Shown in pieces: positions 46,254 to 56,100 of a DNA stretch of 64,000 bases (positions are counted from its first letter, which is position 1; each line of letters opens with the position of its first letter). The DNA is taken from contig JAOARY010000030.1 in the NCBI GenBank assembly GCA_025210335.1, positions 51,640 through 115,639 of the forward strand, given 5' to 3'. The position numbers were made by a program, and so were the translations under genes. The notes under the pieces are model-generated. The model ran no database searches. It saw only the letters and a list, made by a program, of their open reading frames with translations, and had not been told where the DNA came from. This DNA is from Peptostreptococcaceae bacterium. Its GTDB lineage: Bacteria; Bacillota; Clostridia; Peptostreptococcales; Peptostreptococcaceae.

Positions 46254-49208
46254 TTATTCATTTAATTTTTCTAAAATGCCTAATACTTCTTCTATTATAT
46301 CTTCTTTACTCATATTCCTGTCTTCTATAAAACTATAATCCATAGAATATTGTCTTAATCTATCCAACCAATTTAAAACTTCAATTCTAGTATAATTTTC
46401 TGTTTTCATAGCTAAATCAAACATCAATGAATACTCATTTTCCAAACTAGTATTAAAAATAGATGGATCATCTGTATTCAATGTAACTATTGCATGTTCT
46501 TTATCTGGAGCATTTAATTTTAGTATATGATAATCTTCAAATTGATTAAAATCACAAATAGTTAAATTTGAAGATGGATTTAACTCCAATATAATCCCAC
46601 GTGATTGTATTTTATCTTGCATATACAACTGCAACCTTTTATATTTTTCTTTTATATAATTATTAACATTAATTTCAACAGTACCATCAAATCCTTCTGC
46701 AAAATATTCACAATCATTTGCCCATTTAATTAACTCTCTACTCCACTTAACATCTTTAAGTTCTTCATACAATTCTTTTTTACTTGAATGACCTAACTCC
46801 TTGATATTGTTATCTCTTAAATAGTATCTCTTTTTCGTAAATAAACTAATAGGACAACTATCTTTATACATATATACATCATTTTCCAAATCATCATCAA
46901 ATAATCTATCATAAAAATAAGCTAAGTCATCCACACTAAGACCTTCATTAAAACCAAGAATATTATTGGCTACTTTCAATATCTGATTTTCTAAATAAGA
47001 TATATTATCACAGTCTCTCATTTTATAATCTTTATTATATAAACTCCATTCCCAAACTAAGTTTAATAAATAATCCTTATTACTTATCGTTATAACCTCA
47101 TTATCATAAACCCACTTATCTATGTCTACTCCTAAAACAACAGCATGCCCCAACCTATCTCCTGATTTAAACTCTAACTTTTCTACAACTTCATCAACAT
47201 GTCTTAAACCACTTATTATATCTCTAAATTCCTCTCCAACATGATAAGTAAAACCTATTGTTTTTCTAGGGTTATAATAATCATCCATCAAACTTATATT
47301 ATCATATGACCTCAATATATTATATGCCTCTTTAAAATAGTATGGATCAGTATCTAATTCACGACTTGCTGCATCAATTCCAACTAAATAATGATCCAGA
47401 TTTGGTATTTCATATCTAATTTTATTAATAGCTTCAGCAGCTCTTTTAAAGCCTTCCTTTTTCTCAAAATAATCAGAATGATTAACTTTATCATCTATAC
47501 TTAAATATCTACATTCAAAAGTTTTATCATTTTTTATTCTTTTTCTCTTTAAAAAAGAATATACTATACCTATTAAAATACTATTTTTATTATTTATATT
47601 GTCCTCAAATTCATTCATAAACTTTTCACGATTTTGTTTATAATACTTTTCTAAATATTTTTCTTTACTTATATTTTTACCTACCAAAAATGATAAATAT
47701 TCTAATAAAACATCTGATATTTTTGTTCTTAAAGTAATTTCATCACCTTGATCTCTTATTGTTATTGCTTGTCTATACTCTAATTTTTGTATATTTTGCG
47801 TATTACAATGGTTATTTATAAATCTACTTAATAATTTTTGTTCATTATATTGTCTTAATTTAGAGTAATAATCTTTACTAAAAATATCTAATCCTTTGCC
47901 ACTAGTTTCTAATTGAATATGATATTTATAGATCATATTCTTAATCTTTATATATTGGAAAAACAATCTTTCATAATCAGTTTTTATTTTTTTATTATTT
48001 CCATGCGAATTTTTAGTACTTCTTATAAAGTCTAATGATCTTACCAAAAATACATGTTCAGGCAAATAATCAAGTTCAATATTACTACAACTATTATTGC
48101 TAAACATAAAACTATTTTTATAAAACACAAACTGTTTTTTGAAAATATATGATAATGGATCATTCCTTATTATTACATCTCTATAATCATCTGACCTTGA
48201 ATAAAAAGAATCAGAATCTGTTCTTTCTTTTGCACTATAATCATCTAACTCACATACATTTTTTAATATCATAATTACATATTGAAAGTTCTTAATTTCC
48301 TGCAACTCTTCACCATTAGAAATATGCTTAAAAATCTTACATATCATATTTTTTGTATTATTATTCTCTTCAGAATCATCGTTATATAAATTATTAAATC
48401 TTTCTTTAATGAAATCTATAAAATATTCATCATTTAAAGTTTCATTATTATATGGATTATCACTAGTCAAACCATTATTTTCTAAAAAATAACCCATAAG
48501 CATTCTTAATATAGCCATACTTTCAATATAGGCTTTCATACTCTTTTTACCTTCATATGTCTTTATTTTTAAATCATATAATTTTCTTACCTTATCATTA
48601 GTTAGCTTAATATTCATAGTGTTCATATATTCAATCCATATTTCATCAAAATTCCTAGTAGCACCCATATGCATATGAAGTTCAGCTATGCCTTTTTTTA
48701 ATATATTACTTAAATCCCCTGAAGCACTAGATATCTTCCCATTAAAAAATTTCAAATTTCTATCCTTTGATCCTAGTTTTCTGTAAGATAAAAAATTCGC
48801 TATAATTAAATCTTCGCTAATATATTTTTTTATAATCTGCCATTTATTAAACTTTGAATACTCTCCGTTTATAACTATATTATCTTCGCAATCTTTTCTA
48901 TCTTGATTTATATATATTTTCCCATTTCTTGCATAGATATAGTTTCTAGATAATTCATTTAATAAATCTAGCATCGTGTCTAATGTATCTTTATTTTCTA
49001 TAGTATATTTCCAATTTTTTTGACAATCTAATTTGAACTTATCAAATCTAGTCATATAAAAACCATGAGTTATATCATCATATATATCAATTAAATCTTC
49101 ATATTCTAAATCTTTTTTATCCAAAAACTTTGGTTTCCTGTATGAATAAAAGCTATAAAAAGGAAAATACTTAGTTCTCATATCTTGTATTAATATATTA
49201 TTATTCAT
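46254..49208 (-). CDS. rdrB: RdrB-like adenosine deaminase of a RADAR defence system
   Basis: 984 residues. Carries the complete split active site of metal-dependent adenosine deaminases: HMH in GIAELHMHMGA (His178, His180), His656 in YHVGEE with the following Glu, His688 in DRLGHAV and Asp913-Asp914 in NTDDPSIF. The roughly 475-residue insertion between the first and second His is far larger than in housekeeping ADA and fits RdrB, the subunit that with RdrA converts adenosine to inosine during phage infection. Overlaps the rdrA-like gene by 8 bp (coupled). Family call rests on motifs plus the paired ATPase. Confidence 0.85.
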   Translation of the reverse strand: MNNNILIQDMRTKYFPFYSFYSYRKPKFLDKKDLEYEDLIDIYDDITHGFYMTRFDKFKLDCQKNWKYTIENKDTLDTMLDLLNELSRNYIYARNGKIYINQDRKDCEDNIVINGEYSKFNKWQIIKKYISEDLIIANFLSYRKLGSKDRNLKFFNGKISSASGDLSNILKKGIAELHMHMGATRNFDEIWIEYMNTMNIKLTNDKVRKLYDLKIKTYEGKKSMKAYIESMAILRMLMGYFLENNGLTSDNPYNNETLNDEYFIDFIKERFNNLYNDDSEENNNTKNMICKIFKHISNGEELQEIKNFQYVIMILKNVCELDDYSAKERTDSDSFYSRSDDYRDVIIRNDPLSYIFKKQFVFYKNSFMFSNNSCSNIELDYLPEHVFLVRSLDFIRSTKNSHGNNKKIKTDYERLFFQYIKIKNMIYKYHIQLETSGKGLDIFSKDYYSKLRQYNEQKLLSRFINNHCNTQNIQKLEYRQAITIRDQGDEITLRTKISDVLLEYLSFLVGKNISKEKYLEKYYKQNREKFMNEFEDNINNKNSILIGIVYSFLKRKRIKNDKTFECRYLSIDDKVNHSDYFEKKEGFKRAAEAINKIRYEIPNLDHYLVGIDAASRELDTDPYYFKEAYNILRSYDNISLMDDYYNPRKTIGFTYHVGEEFRDIISGLRHVDEVVEKLEFKSGDRLGHAVVLGVDIDKWVYDNEVITISNKDYLLNLVWEWSLYNKDYKMRDCDNISYLENQILKVANNILGFNEGLSVDDLAYFYDRLFDDDLENDVYMYKDSCPISLFTKKRYYLRDNNIKELGHSSKKELYEELKDVKWSRELIKWANDCEYFAEGFDGTVEINVNNYIKEKYKRLQLYMQDKIQSRGIILELNPSSNLTICDFNQFEDYHILKLNAPDKEHAIVTLNTDDPSIFNTSLENEYSLMFDLAMKTENYTRIEVLNWLDRLRQYSMDYSFIEDRNMSKEDIIEEVLGILEKLNE

Positions 49209-52005
49209 TTGAATCCTCTACTTTTTTATTTTCTTCACTTGTACGCTCTTCATTGTTAATCTCTTTATCAACAGTATTTTCACTTTTTTCTTGAACACTA
49301 TCATTTTTCATATTTTTAAAATCGTTACTTAAGTCTTCTTCCATCTCTCTAATTATATTTTCTAATTCTTTGGCTTCATCTTTATTTTTAAATTGTCTTT
49401 TTTCCTCACCTAATGAATTATACATTTTTTCAATTTCAAGTACCCTATTTATTTTTTTATCATTTAATATTTCATACTCATTTAATCTAGTTTTTGAAAA
49501 CGAAATATATTCAAAGAAATGATAGTATGAAAAATTTTTCTTTACACCAATTTGTTTAAATTTTTTAACTATATCACTATAGTGTTTTTTGTACATACCA
49601 TGTATTTTTTCAATATATTGATTTTTTAGATCTTTATTCAATTGTTCTTTTTCTTTTTTCCCTAAATTTTTCAACATATTTATTTTTGTTATTGTTTTAT
49701 TTATGACTTCGTAAATACTATTTTTATTAACTCTTTGTTTATCATTTGTAAATGAATTCATAAGCAAGCAAAAAGATATTAAATCTACTTCTATGTATAT
49801 ATTTTCTTTATCAAGTCTATTTTTAGTATTGTAATTAAATTTAAAATCACAATTTAATTTCCTAGAATATATATTTATTGTATCATTTGATATTTTTTCT
49901 TTAGATTTAGTATCTTCTTTAGATTTAGTATCTTCTTTAGATTTAATATCTTCAAGTTTAAAATTTTCAATATTAAAAGAACTATAATTATTTATATTAC
50001 TTAAAATCATAAGTATAAAATTTCTTAATCTATTTTCTTTCCTTCTTGGTATTTCATTTTTTAATTCTATCAAAGGTATATATAATTTGTAGAACTTTAT
50101 AAACATATAGTAATCTCTAAAATAATCAAAATTAATCATTTTTATATTTATATAAGTTATATCATCTAGATCCTCTATATTTCTCGAATATATACATACA
50201 TTACTAATATCTTTATCTTTCAATATCTTCACTCTATCTCCATATGATGATATAAGAAATTTTTTACCCAAATCATAAAATAATTGTATTATACTTGCTT
50301 GAAATTCATTTAGTTTATATACTTCTTCATCTTTTTTATACTTAAATTTAAGACCATTCATAGGAATTATGTGTCTTTTTAACAATGTCTCTTCAAAATT
50401 AACTTCAATATCTATATTTGAAAAATCCAAAATCAATAAATTATCTTCAAATCTTATTATATTATCCATACCTAATCCATATTCAGTCTTTAAATCTAAT
50501 AATTCACCATTGTAATCAGCATTTGATAATGTACTTCTAATACTATTAAATAATAATTTTAAAAATCTAAAGTTTTTATTTATATTTTCTACTTTTTTAT
50601 AGTCTCGCTTTTCTTTATCATCAATATTCATATTAAGAAATATTTGATTTTGCTCATCACCCTTTATGATATTTTTGAATAATATCTCTATAAAACTAAC
50701 TAAATTTCTTGGAATTCCATACATAATTTTAGAATATTCAAGTTTATATTTCTCATTTTTAAATATATCATTAAAATAAGTCTTTTTATCAATTTCAAAA
50801 TTTGAATATGTATTTTTATCTACTTTGTCATAAAGATTATTCAAAATATTTTTGATATCTTTATTGAAATCATATTCTAAAATATTCAAAAAATCTCGAT
50901 TTTCTTTTTTTCCATTCTCATCTTCTTTTATTTTTATACTTCTAAACAATTCTTCTATCGAATTCTTCATTTCATTTTTATCATTATTAATACTTGAACT
51001 TGAAAACCTATAAATTTCATCTGTATTCAACTCTTTTAATTCAATTCTATTTCTTCTTTCTAATACTTTATCTAAGAATTTGTCAGTTCTTTGATTTAGT
51101 GAAGATTTAATAGTATGTCCTCCTATTACATAATCCAACTTATCACCAATTCTTAAATTTTCATTTCTTAAATATGATAAATATATATTATTAAAAAATT
51201 CTTTATATTCCCCCAAAATTATAACTGTAATACATTCATGTCTTAAGTAATTATTTATAGAATTTAGAATTTGATAACCATATTCAGAATTTAAATCTGC
51301 ATCATCAATAGTTATAATAATTATATTATTTTCCAAATTATCTTTTTGTTTATTCCTATTTATAATCGCTTTCATATATATATATTTATCTATAAATTCA
51401 TTAAAAAGTTTATCAAATTTCATATTAGAAAAACTTACTTTTATATTATATTTATCAAATTCGCTTTTATCTCTACAAAATAACCCCAAGCTTTTTCTAG
51501 AATAATTATTATTCGAAACATAAACATCTTTTAGTTCTTCATATTTATTTTCTAAATCTTTTAAGCTTATGAAATCTTCATCGCAAAAACCTTTATAATC
51601 ATAACTCTTTTTTATATTTTTTAACTCACTCTCAAAATGAGCTATAACCCAACCCATCAAATCATTTTCAGATTTAAATTTTTGTGGATCTATAATATCA
51701 AAAATAGTATAATTTTTATCTTTTTTTAATTTTTTTATAGCTTCTAAAGTTGTATATGTTTTCCCAAAACCTCTTCCTGCTAAAATAGATATTATATTAC
51801 CATCCGTATAATTATTAGTATTACTATAATTTTTTTTAGTTATTCTCTTTTCTATACTATTTAAATTTATATTATTTTTGGCAAACTCTATTTTATTAAT
51901 TAATTCTTTTATTGTCTTTTGTCTTATATTCTCGTTTGTTTTACTATTTTCTTCATTTTCTTTGATTGATTCTTTTGAATTCAAATCCATATCCGTATTA
52001 TTCAC
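49201..52005 (-). CDS. rdrA: RdrA-like P-loop ATPase of a RADAR defence system
   Basis: 934 residues. Walker A GRGFGKT at 77-83, preceded by IISILA; Walker B IIIITIDDADL. RdrA is a large AAA-like ATPase that assembles as rings and partners RdrB; size, P-loop near the N-terminus and gene order (ATPase then deaminase, translationally coupled) fit. A short KSKEDT repeat (encoded by three 18-bp units, 49903-49955) sits in the C-terminal half, and the Glu/Lys-rich C-terminus is probably disordered. Follows the membrane-protein gene by 13 bp. Confidence 0.82.
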   Translation of the reverse strand: MNNTDMDLNSKESIKENEENSKTNENIRQKTIKELINKIEFAKNNINLNSIEKRITKKNYSNTNNYTDGNIISILAGRGFGKTYTTLEAIKKLKKDKNYTIFDIIDPQKFKSENDLMGWVIAHFESELKNIKKSYDYKGFCDEDFISLKDLENKYEELKDVYVSNNNYSRKSLGLFCRDKSEFDKYNIKVSFSNMKFDKLFNEFIDKYIYMKAIINRNKQKDNLENNIIIITIDDADLNSEYGYQILNSINNYLRHECITVIILGEYKEFFNNIYLSYLRNENLRIGDKLDYVIGGHTIKSSLNQRTDKFLDKVLERRNRIELKELNTDEIYRFSSSSINNDKNEMKNSIEELFRSIKIKEDENGKKENRDFLNILEYDFNKDIKNILNNLYDKVDKNTYSNFEIDKKTYFNDIFKNEKYKLEYSKIMYGIPRNLVSFIEILFKNIIKGDEQNQIFLNMNIDDKEKRDYKKVENINKNFRFLKLLFNSIRSTLSNADYNGELLDLKTEYGLGMDNIIRFEDNLLILDFSNIDIEVNFEETLLKRHIIPMNGLKFKYKKDEEVYKLNEFQASIIQLFYDLGKKFLISSYGDRVKILKDKDISNVCIYSRNIEDLDDITYINIKMINFDYFRDYYMFIKFYKLYIPLIELKNEIPRRKENRLRNFILMILSNINNYSSFNIENFKLEDIKSKEDTKSKEDTKSKEKISNDTINIYSRKLNCDFKFNYNTKNRLDKENIYIEVDLISFCLLMNSFTNDKQRVNKNSIYEVINKTITKINMLKNLGKKEKEQLNKDLKNQYIEKIHGMYKKHYSDIVKKFKQIGVKKNFSYYHFFEYISFSKTRLNEYEILNDKKINRVLEIEKMYNSLGEEKRQFKNKDEAKELENIIREMEEDLSNDFKNMKNDSVQEKSENTVDKEINNEERTSEENKKVEDSNE
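49903..49955. repeat. 18-bp tandem repeat inside rdrA-like gene
   Basis: About three head-to-tail copies of CTTTAGATTTAGTATCTT (plus-strand reading), the last with one change. It encodes KSKEDT repeats. Since 18 bp is a multiple of three, copy change would alter length without breaking the frame. Confidence 0.8.
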
Positions 52006-52018
52006 TTATATTCCCCCT

Positions 52019-53125
52019 CTAAACTCTTCTTTTATTCTTTAAATCAAAATTGTAATAAGCTTCCTCTATATCATCAATTAAATTTTTCTCTGATTTTAAA
52101 TGTGCCAAATATGCCATACCTAAAAATCTCTCTTGTTCTGAAAGATTATAGTGTCTTATATGTTCATAATCTAGTGCTAAATATATTGTATATATTATAA
52201 AATTGATTATAGTAAATTTTAAATTTATTTCTGTGAAGCTCATGCAAAATAAAATAAATATATAATATAAAACAAACAAAAATTTTCTATTATATGTTTT
52301 CACCAATTCAATCAAATAATTTTTTTCTTTTTTTGTATAAACATATATTTTATTAACTATATCTAATCTGATATACATAATTAATAAAATAAAAAAAATT
52401 GATATTGATAATATTTCTTTATTCAATGTACATCCAGCTATAAAATTACATATTATTATAATAAAAATTATCATTTTAGTATTCATAAATAAATTATATT
52501 TAGCTATATATTTTTGAACTAGTGACTGACCATCCATTCTTCTTAATATTGCATTATAAAAAGAACTATTTTCTAATCTAAAATCCAACTTAAATTTATC
52601 ATCTTTTTCAAATATATTTTTCACATAACCTTTACATTTTTCATTTAAATATTTACATCCAATATACTTTTTTAAACCACATTCAAACCCTTCTTCTCTA
52701 CTTAAAATTTCACAATCATCTTTTAATATATTAAACTTTTTATTATCACATGTTAATTTTTTATAATTACATAAATCATCTTTAATATATGTTGATGATA
52801 TTAAAAAATGCAAATCTGTATTTTTTATTAAATTAAAAATACCTCTTGCCATAACATTCAATGTTATACCTAAAATATAAGCTATTATAAGTAAACCTAA
52901 AATCACATAAAAACTTATTTTAAAATCTTCATTAAACATAAAACCAAAAACCTTATTAAATTCAAAATTATTAAAATACATAGTATCGTAAAATATATTA
53001 GTATTTCCTTTATTAATAATATAACTAGAATAATATATAAATATAGTAAACAGCCCCACCAGACCAGGTATTATAAATCCAAAAAAATCATAAATAACTT
53101 CCTTCAAATCATCCAATAATTTCAT
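52019..53125 (-). CDS. polytopic membrane protein with Cys-rich loop, RADAR-associated
   Basis: 368 residues. Six predicted helices (about 13-33, 71-92, 217-232, 238-254, 281-297, 302-319). A long hydrophilic loop between the second and third (93-210) contains six cysteines at 119, 126, 138, 149, 157 and 164. The N-terminus FFGFIIPGLVGLF is of a type seen in other defence-linked membrane proteins. RADAR loci often carry a membrane accessory (SLATT or Csx27-like); this one is larger and I recognise neither. It is the first gene after the dptH terminator and directly precedes rdrA. Confidence 0.72.
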   Translation of the reverse strand: MKLLDDLKEVIYDFFGFIIPGLVGLFTIFIYYSSYIINKGNTNIFYDTMYFNNFEFNKVFGFMFNEDFKISFYVILGLLIIAYILGITLNVMARGIFNLIKNTDLHFLISSTYIKDDLCNYKKLTCDNKKFNILKDDCEILSREEGFECGLKKYIGCKYLNEKCKGYVKNIFEKDDKFKLDFRLENSSFYNAILRRMDGQSLVQKYIAKYNLFMNTKMIIFIIIICNFIAGCTLNKEILSISIFFILLIMYIRLDIVNKIYVYTKKEKNYLIELVKTYNRKFLFVLYYIFILFCMSFTEINLKFTIINFIIYTIYLALDYEHIRHYNLSEQERFLGMAYLAHLKSEKNLIDDIEEAYYNFDLKNKRRV

Positions 53126-53148
53126 AAATATCTCCCTTCACAACAAAA

Positions 53149-53166
53149 AGGGGTCTATTGACCCCT
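53149..53166 (-). terminator. intrinsic terminator between dptH and the RADAR genes
   Basis: AGGGGTC/GACCCCT, a 7-bp GC-rich stem with a 4-nt loop, followed on the minus strand by TTTTTG. It lies in a 51-bp gap, so the RADAR genes depend on read-through or on a promoter inside the dptH end. Confidence 0.8.
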
Positions 53167-53176
53167 AATGTACTCT

Positions 53177-56100
53177 TTATATTTCTTGGTAAAGCTCATA
53201 AAAAGGTTTATCTCTTATGCATTTAGGTTCATTATTACCTAAATTTAATATGCTATAATGTTTTTCTAATTTCTTTATCTTATTTAATATCTCTAATTCC
53301 TCTGATTTAGATGCTTCAAACAACCTTCTTATATCTTTACTTTTTACATTTGAAATTTTATGAACTACCCAATTAAGAACATATTGTTGGTAGTCATTTT
53401 CACTAGTAACAAAGTCAGATAAATTTTGTGTTGATAATATAGTTCCAACACCATATTTTCTGCCTTCCTTTAAGATTTTTTTCATAGAATCAAAATTTTG
53501 ACTCAAAAAATTTTCTGCTTCATCAACCAATATAAGTTTTCTAACTTCTATTAAGTCTATTTCTTTTCTACTGTGCTTTCTTGAAACAATTTGTGAATAA
53601 AGCTGATCTAAAGTAATTGCTATAACTAAATTTTGTATACTTCTAGAAAATCCTGAAACATCAATTACTACAACACCTTTTATAAGATCATATATATTTG
53701 TCGTTTCTAGTGGATCTTCTTCAAAAACTTTAAAATCATTAAGCTCACTTATTATTGAATATAAACTATCTTCTTTAACATCTTCTCTATCTGTATAAGC
53801 TACAAATAAATCATTGAATGTTGGTGGTATTTTATCCCAAGTATTTGAGTCCCCTTTTTCAATACCTCTTCTTTCATAAGATTTAATTATGCAATCTCTT
53901 AATATACTTCTTTGCACTTCTCTTAAGTTATATGCCCTTTGCATTGTATCTCTTATTACATTAGCAGTATGAAGTGGCAGTAGAGGTTTTTCTTCTTCTG
54001 TATTTAAACTAAACGGATTAAATGGTAATTTATGAGGCTGTAATATCTTAGGTTTTAATCTTTTAACAAACTCACTATCTTTATCTGAATAATCTTTATT
54101 ATAGTCAAATATTAATATCCCAAAATCTTCTTCATTTTTCATTTGTTCATGAATTTGAGCTATTACAGACATTGTACATTGAGTTTTTCCTGTACCACTA
54201 ACTCCTATTATTCCTGTATTCATATTTACGCTCTTTGATGTATCATTTGGATACCAATAGGTCTTAGTATCACTAAATTCATCATGACCTAAAAGAACTT
54301 CTATTCTTTTTATATCACTCTCTACTTCATTTTTTAAAACTTCTCTTTCATAGGTTTTTACTTCATCATAATTATTAGATATCAAAATATCTTTGTCTTC
54401 ACTTATCAAATCATAATTGATATTATACGCTCTACCAAAGTTCTTATATTTTTGATTTTCTTTAAGTATATTCTCTTTATCTATAAACTTTTTCGATATT
54501 AAAAATTCATCAAATTTATCTTTGTTATAAAATTCTTTGATTTTATTAATATCCTCTCCTAAATATTTGAACATATCTCCTTCTAGTAATTTAATACATA
54601 GAATTTCATCTTCTTCATAAATATCTTTAATTGTCTCTTCTTTTTTAAATGATATTAATGCACCTTTTTTAATAGATGAAAATATATAGTCATATTCAGT
54701 TTCGTTATTATAAATCATTAACTTATAATCATCCGATAATAAATCTTTTATATATTCAGATTCCAAAAATTCTTGATATTTTTTTTCACTCCAAATATCA
54801 TATATTATTAATTTTTTCAAAGACACTAATGCAAGTTGTATAATAAAATTTCTATATACTTTCTTTTTTAAACTGATTCTCATTTTATCAACTAAATTTT
54901 GATTTAAAAATTCAATCAAATTATGAATTTGATTTTTTCCCTTTTCCTTGACATTTGTTTTATTAAATCCAATTTTAACTTCAATAGGATATAAATAAAC
55001 TTTAAGTTTATCTAAACTTGTATCTATACCAACCATCAATAAATCATCACATAATTCATTTTTTGAATCCAATTTTTTTGCAGATAGTAGACTTTCATTT
55101 AATTTTAAACCTATTCCACCTGATATCCTTACTACTTCCTCAAGAGAAACAGGAATCCAATATATATTTTCATTATCTAAGAAAGCTAATGACATCTTAA
55201 GAGCTGAAATTATACTTAATTTTTCCTTTGAGAAATAATCTCTATTTTTCTCTTTTTTCTTATTATCTCTAGAAATTAAATTCAACAACCATTCACCATT
55301 AGTAGAATTAAATAAATTTATTATTTCATCAGAATTAATAATATTATCTATCGTACATTTATTCTTTAAATATTCATCTAATAATATTTTGTATTGATTT
55401 GATTTTCTTGTTACTGTTATAGCATCATATCCAGTTGTAGTAGTATATTGATCACTATAATGTATAATTAATAAATCTTTTGAATTAGGATTATTCTTAA
55501 AAAAGTTTAAATCTACTTTTGGATCTATAAACGTAATCCAATGACTCTTGTCATACAATCTATCTATTTTTTTATTTTCATCATCTGTTATAGTTGTAAT
55601 TATTCCTCTATCTTTTGTTAATTGTTCCCCAGAATAAGCATATTTGTGTATATTATTTAATTTTACACTTAGCTCTAATAAGATATTATCAATATTCATA
55701 TTTTTTGTCCCAAAACCAGTTACATACTCATTTTTATCATATATAGAATTAACGCCAGATATAAGTCCTGATATACTTACACCTGTTTGTATTTTCTCTA
55801 AATCTAAAGATCCTTGTTTTCCTTGATCTTGAATTTTATAAAAAGATATATGTGAATATTCAAATTCATTATCTATTTTTCTTTTGTTAAAATGCACTTT
55901 TTCTCTATAGATATCTATTAAATCACTTTCTTCATAATTTTTTAATTTTAAATCTAAATCAAAATGTTCTTTTATCAAATTAACATCCTCATAAAAAGAT
56001 ATTTCTTCAAATACATTATATTCTTCCATATCTGAATATATGTTTATTTCAATATTTGTTAACTTTTCAACAGATACTTTATTATTTAATTGTCTTTGAT

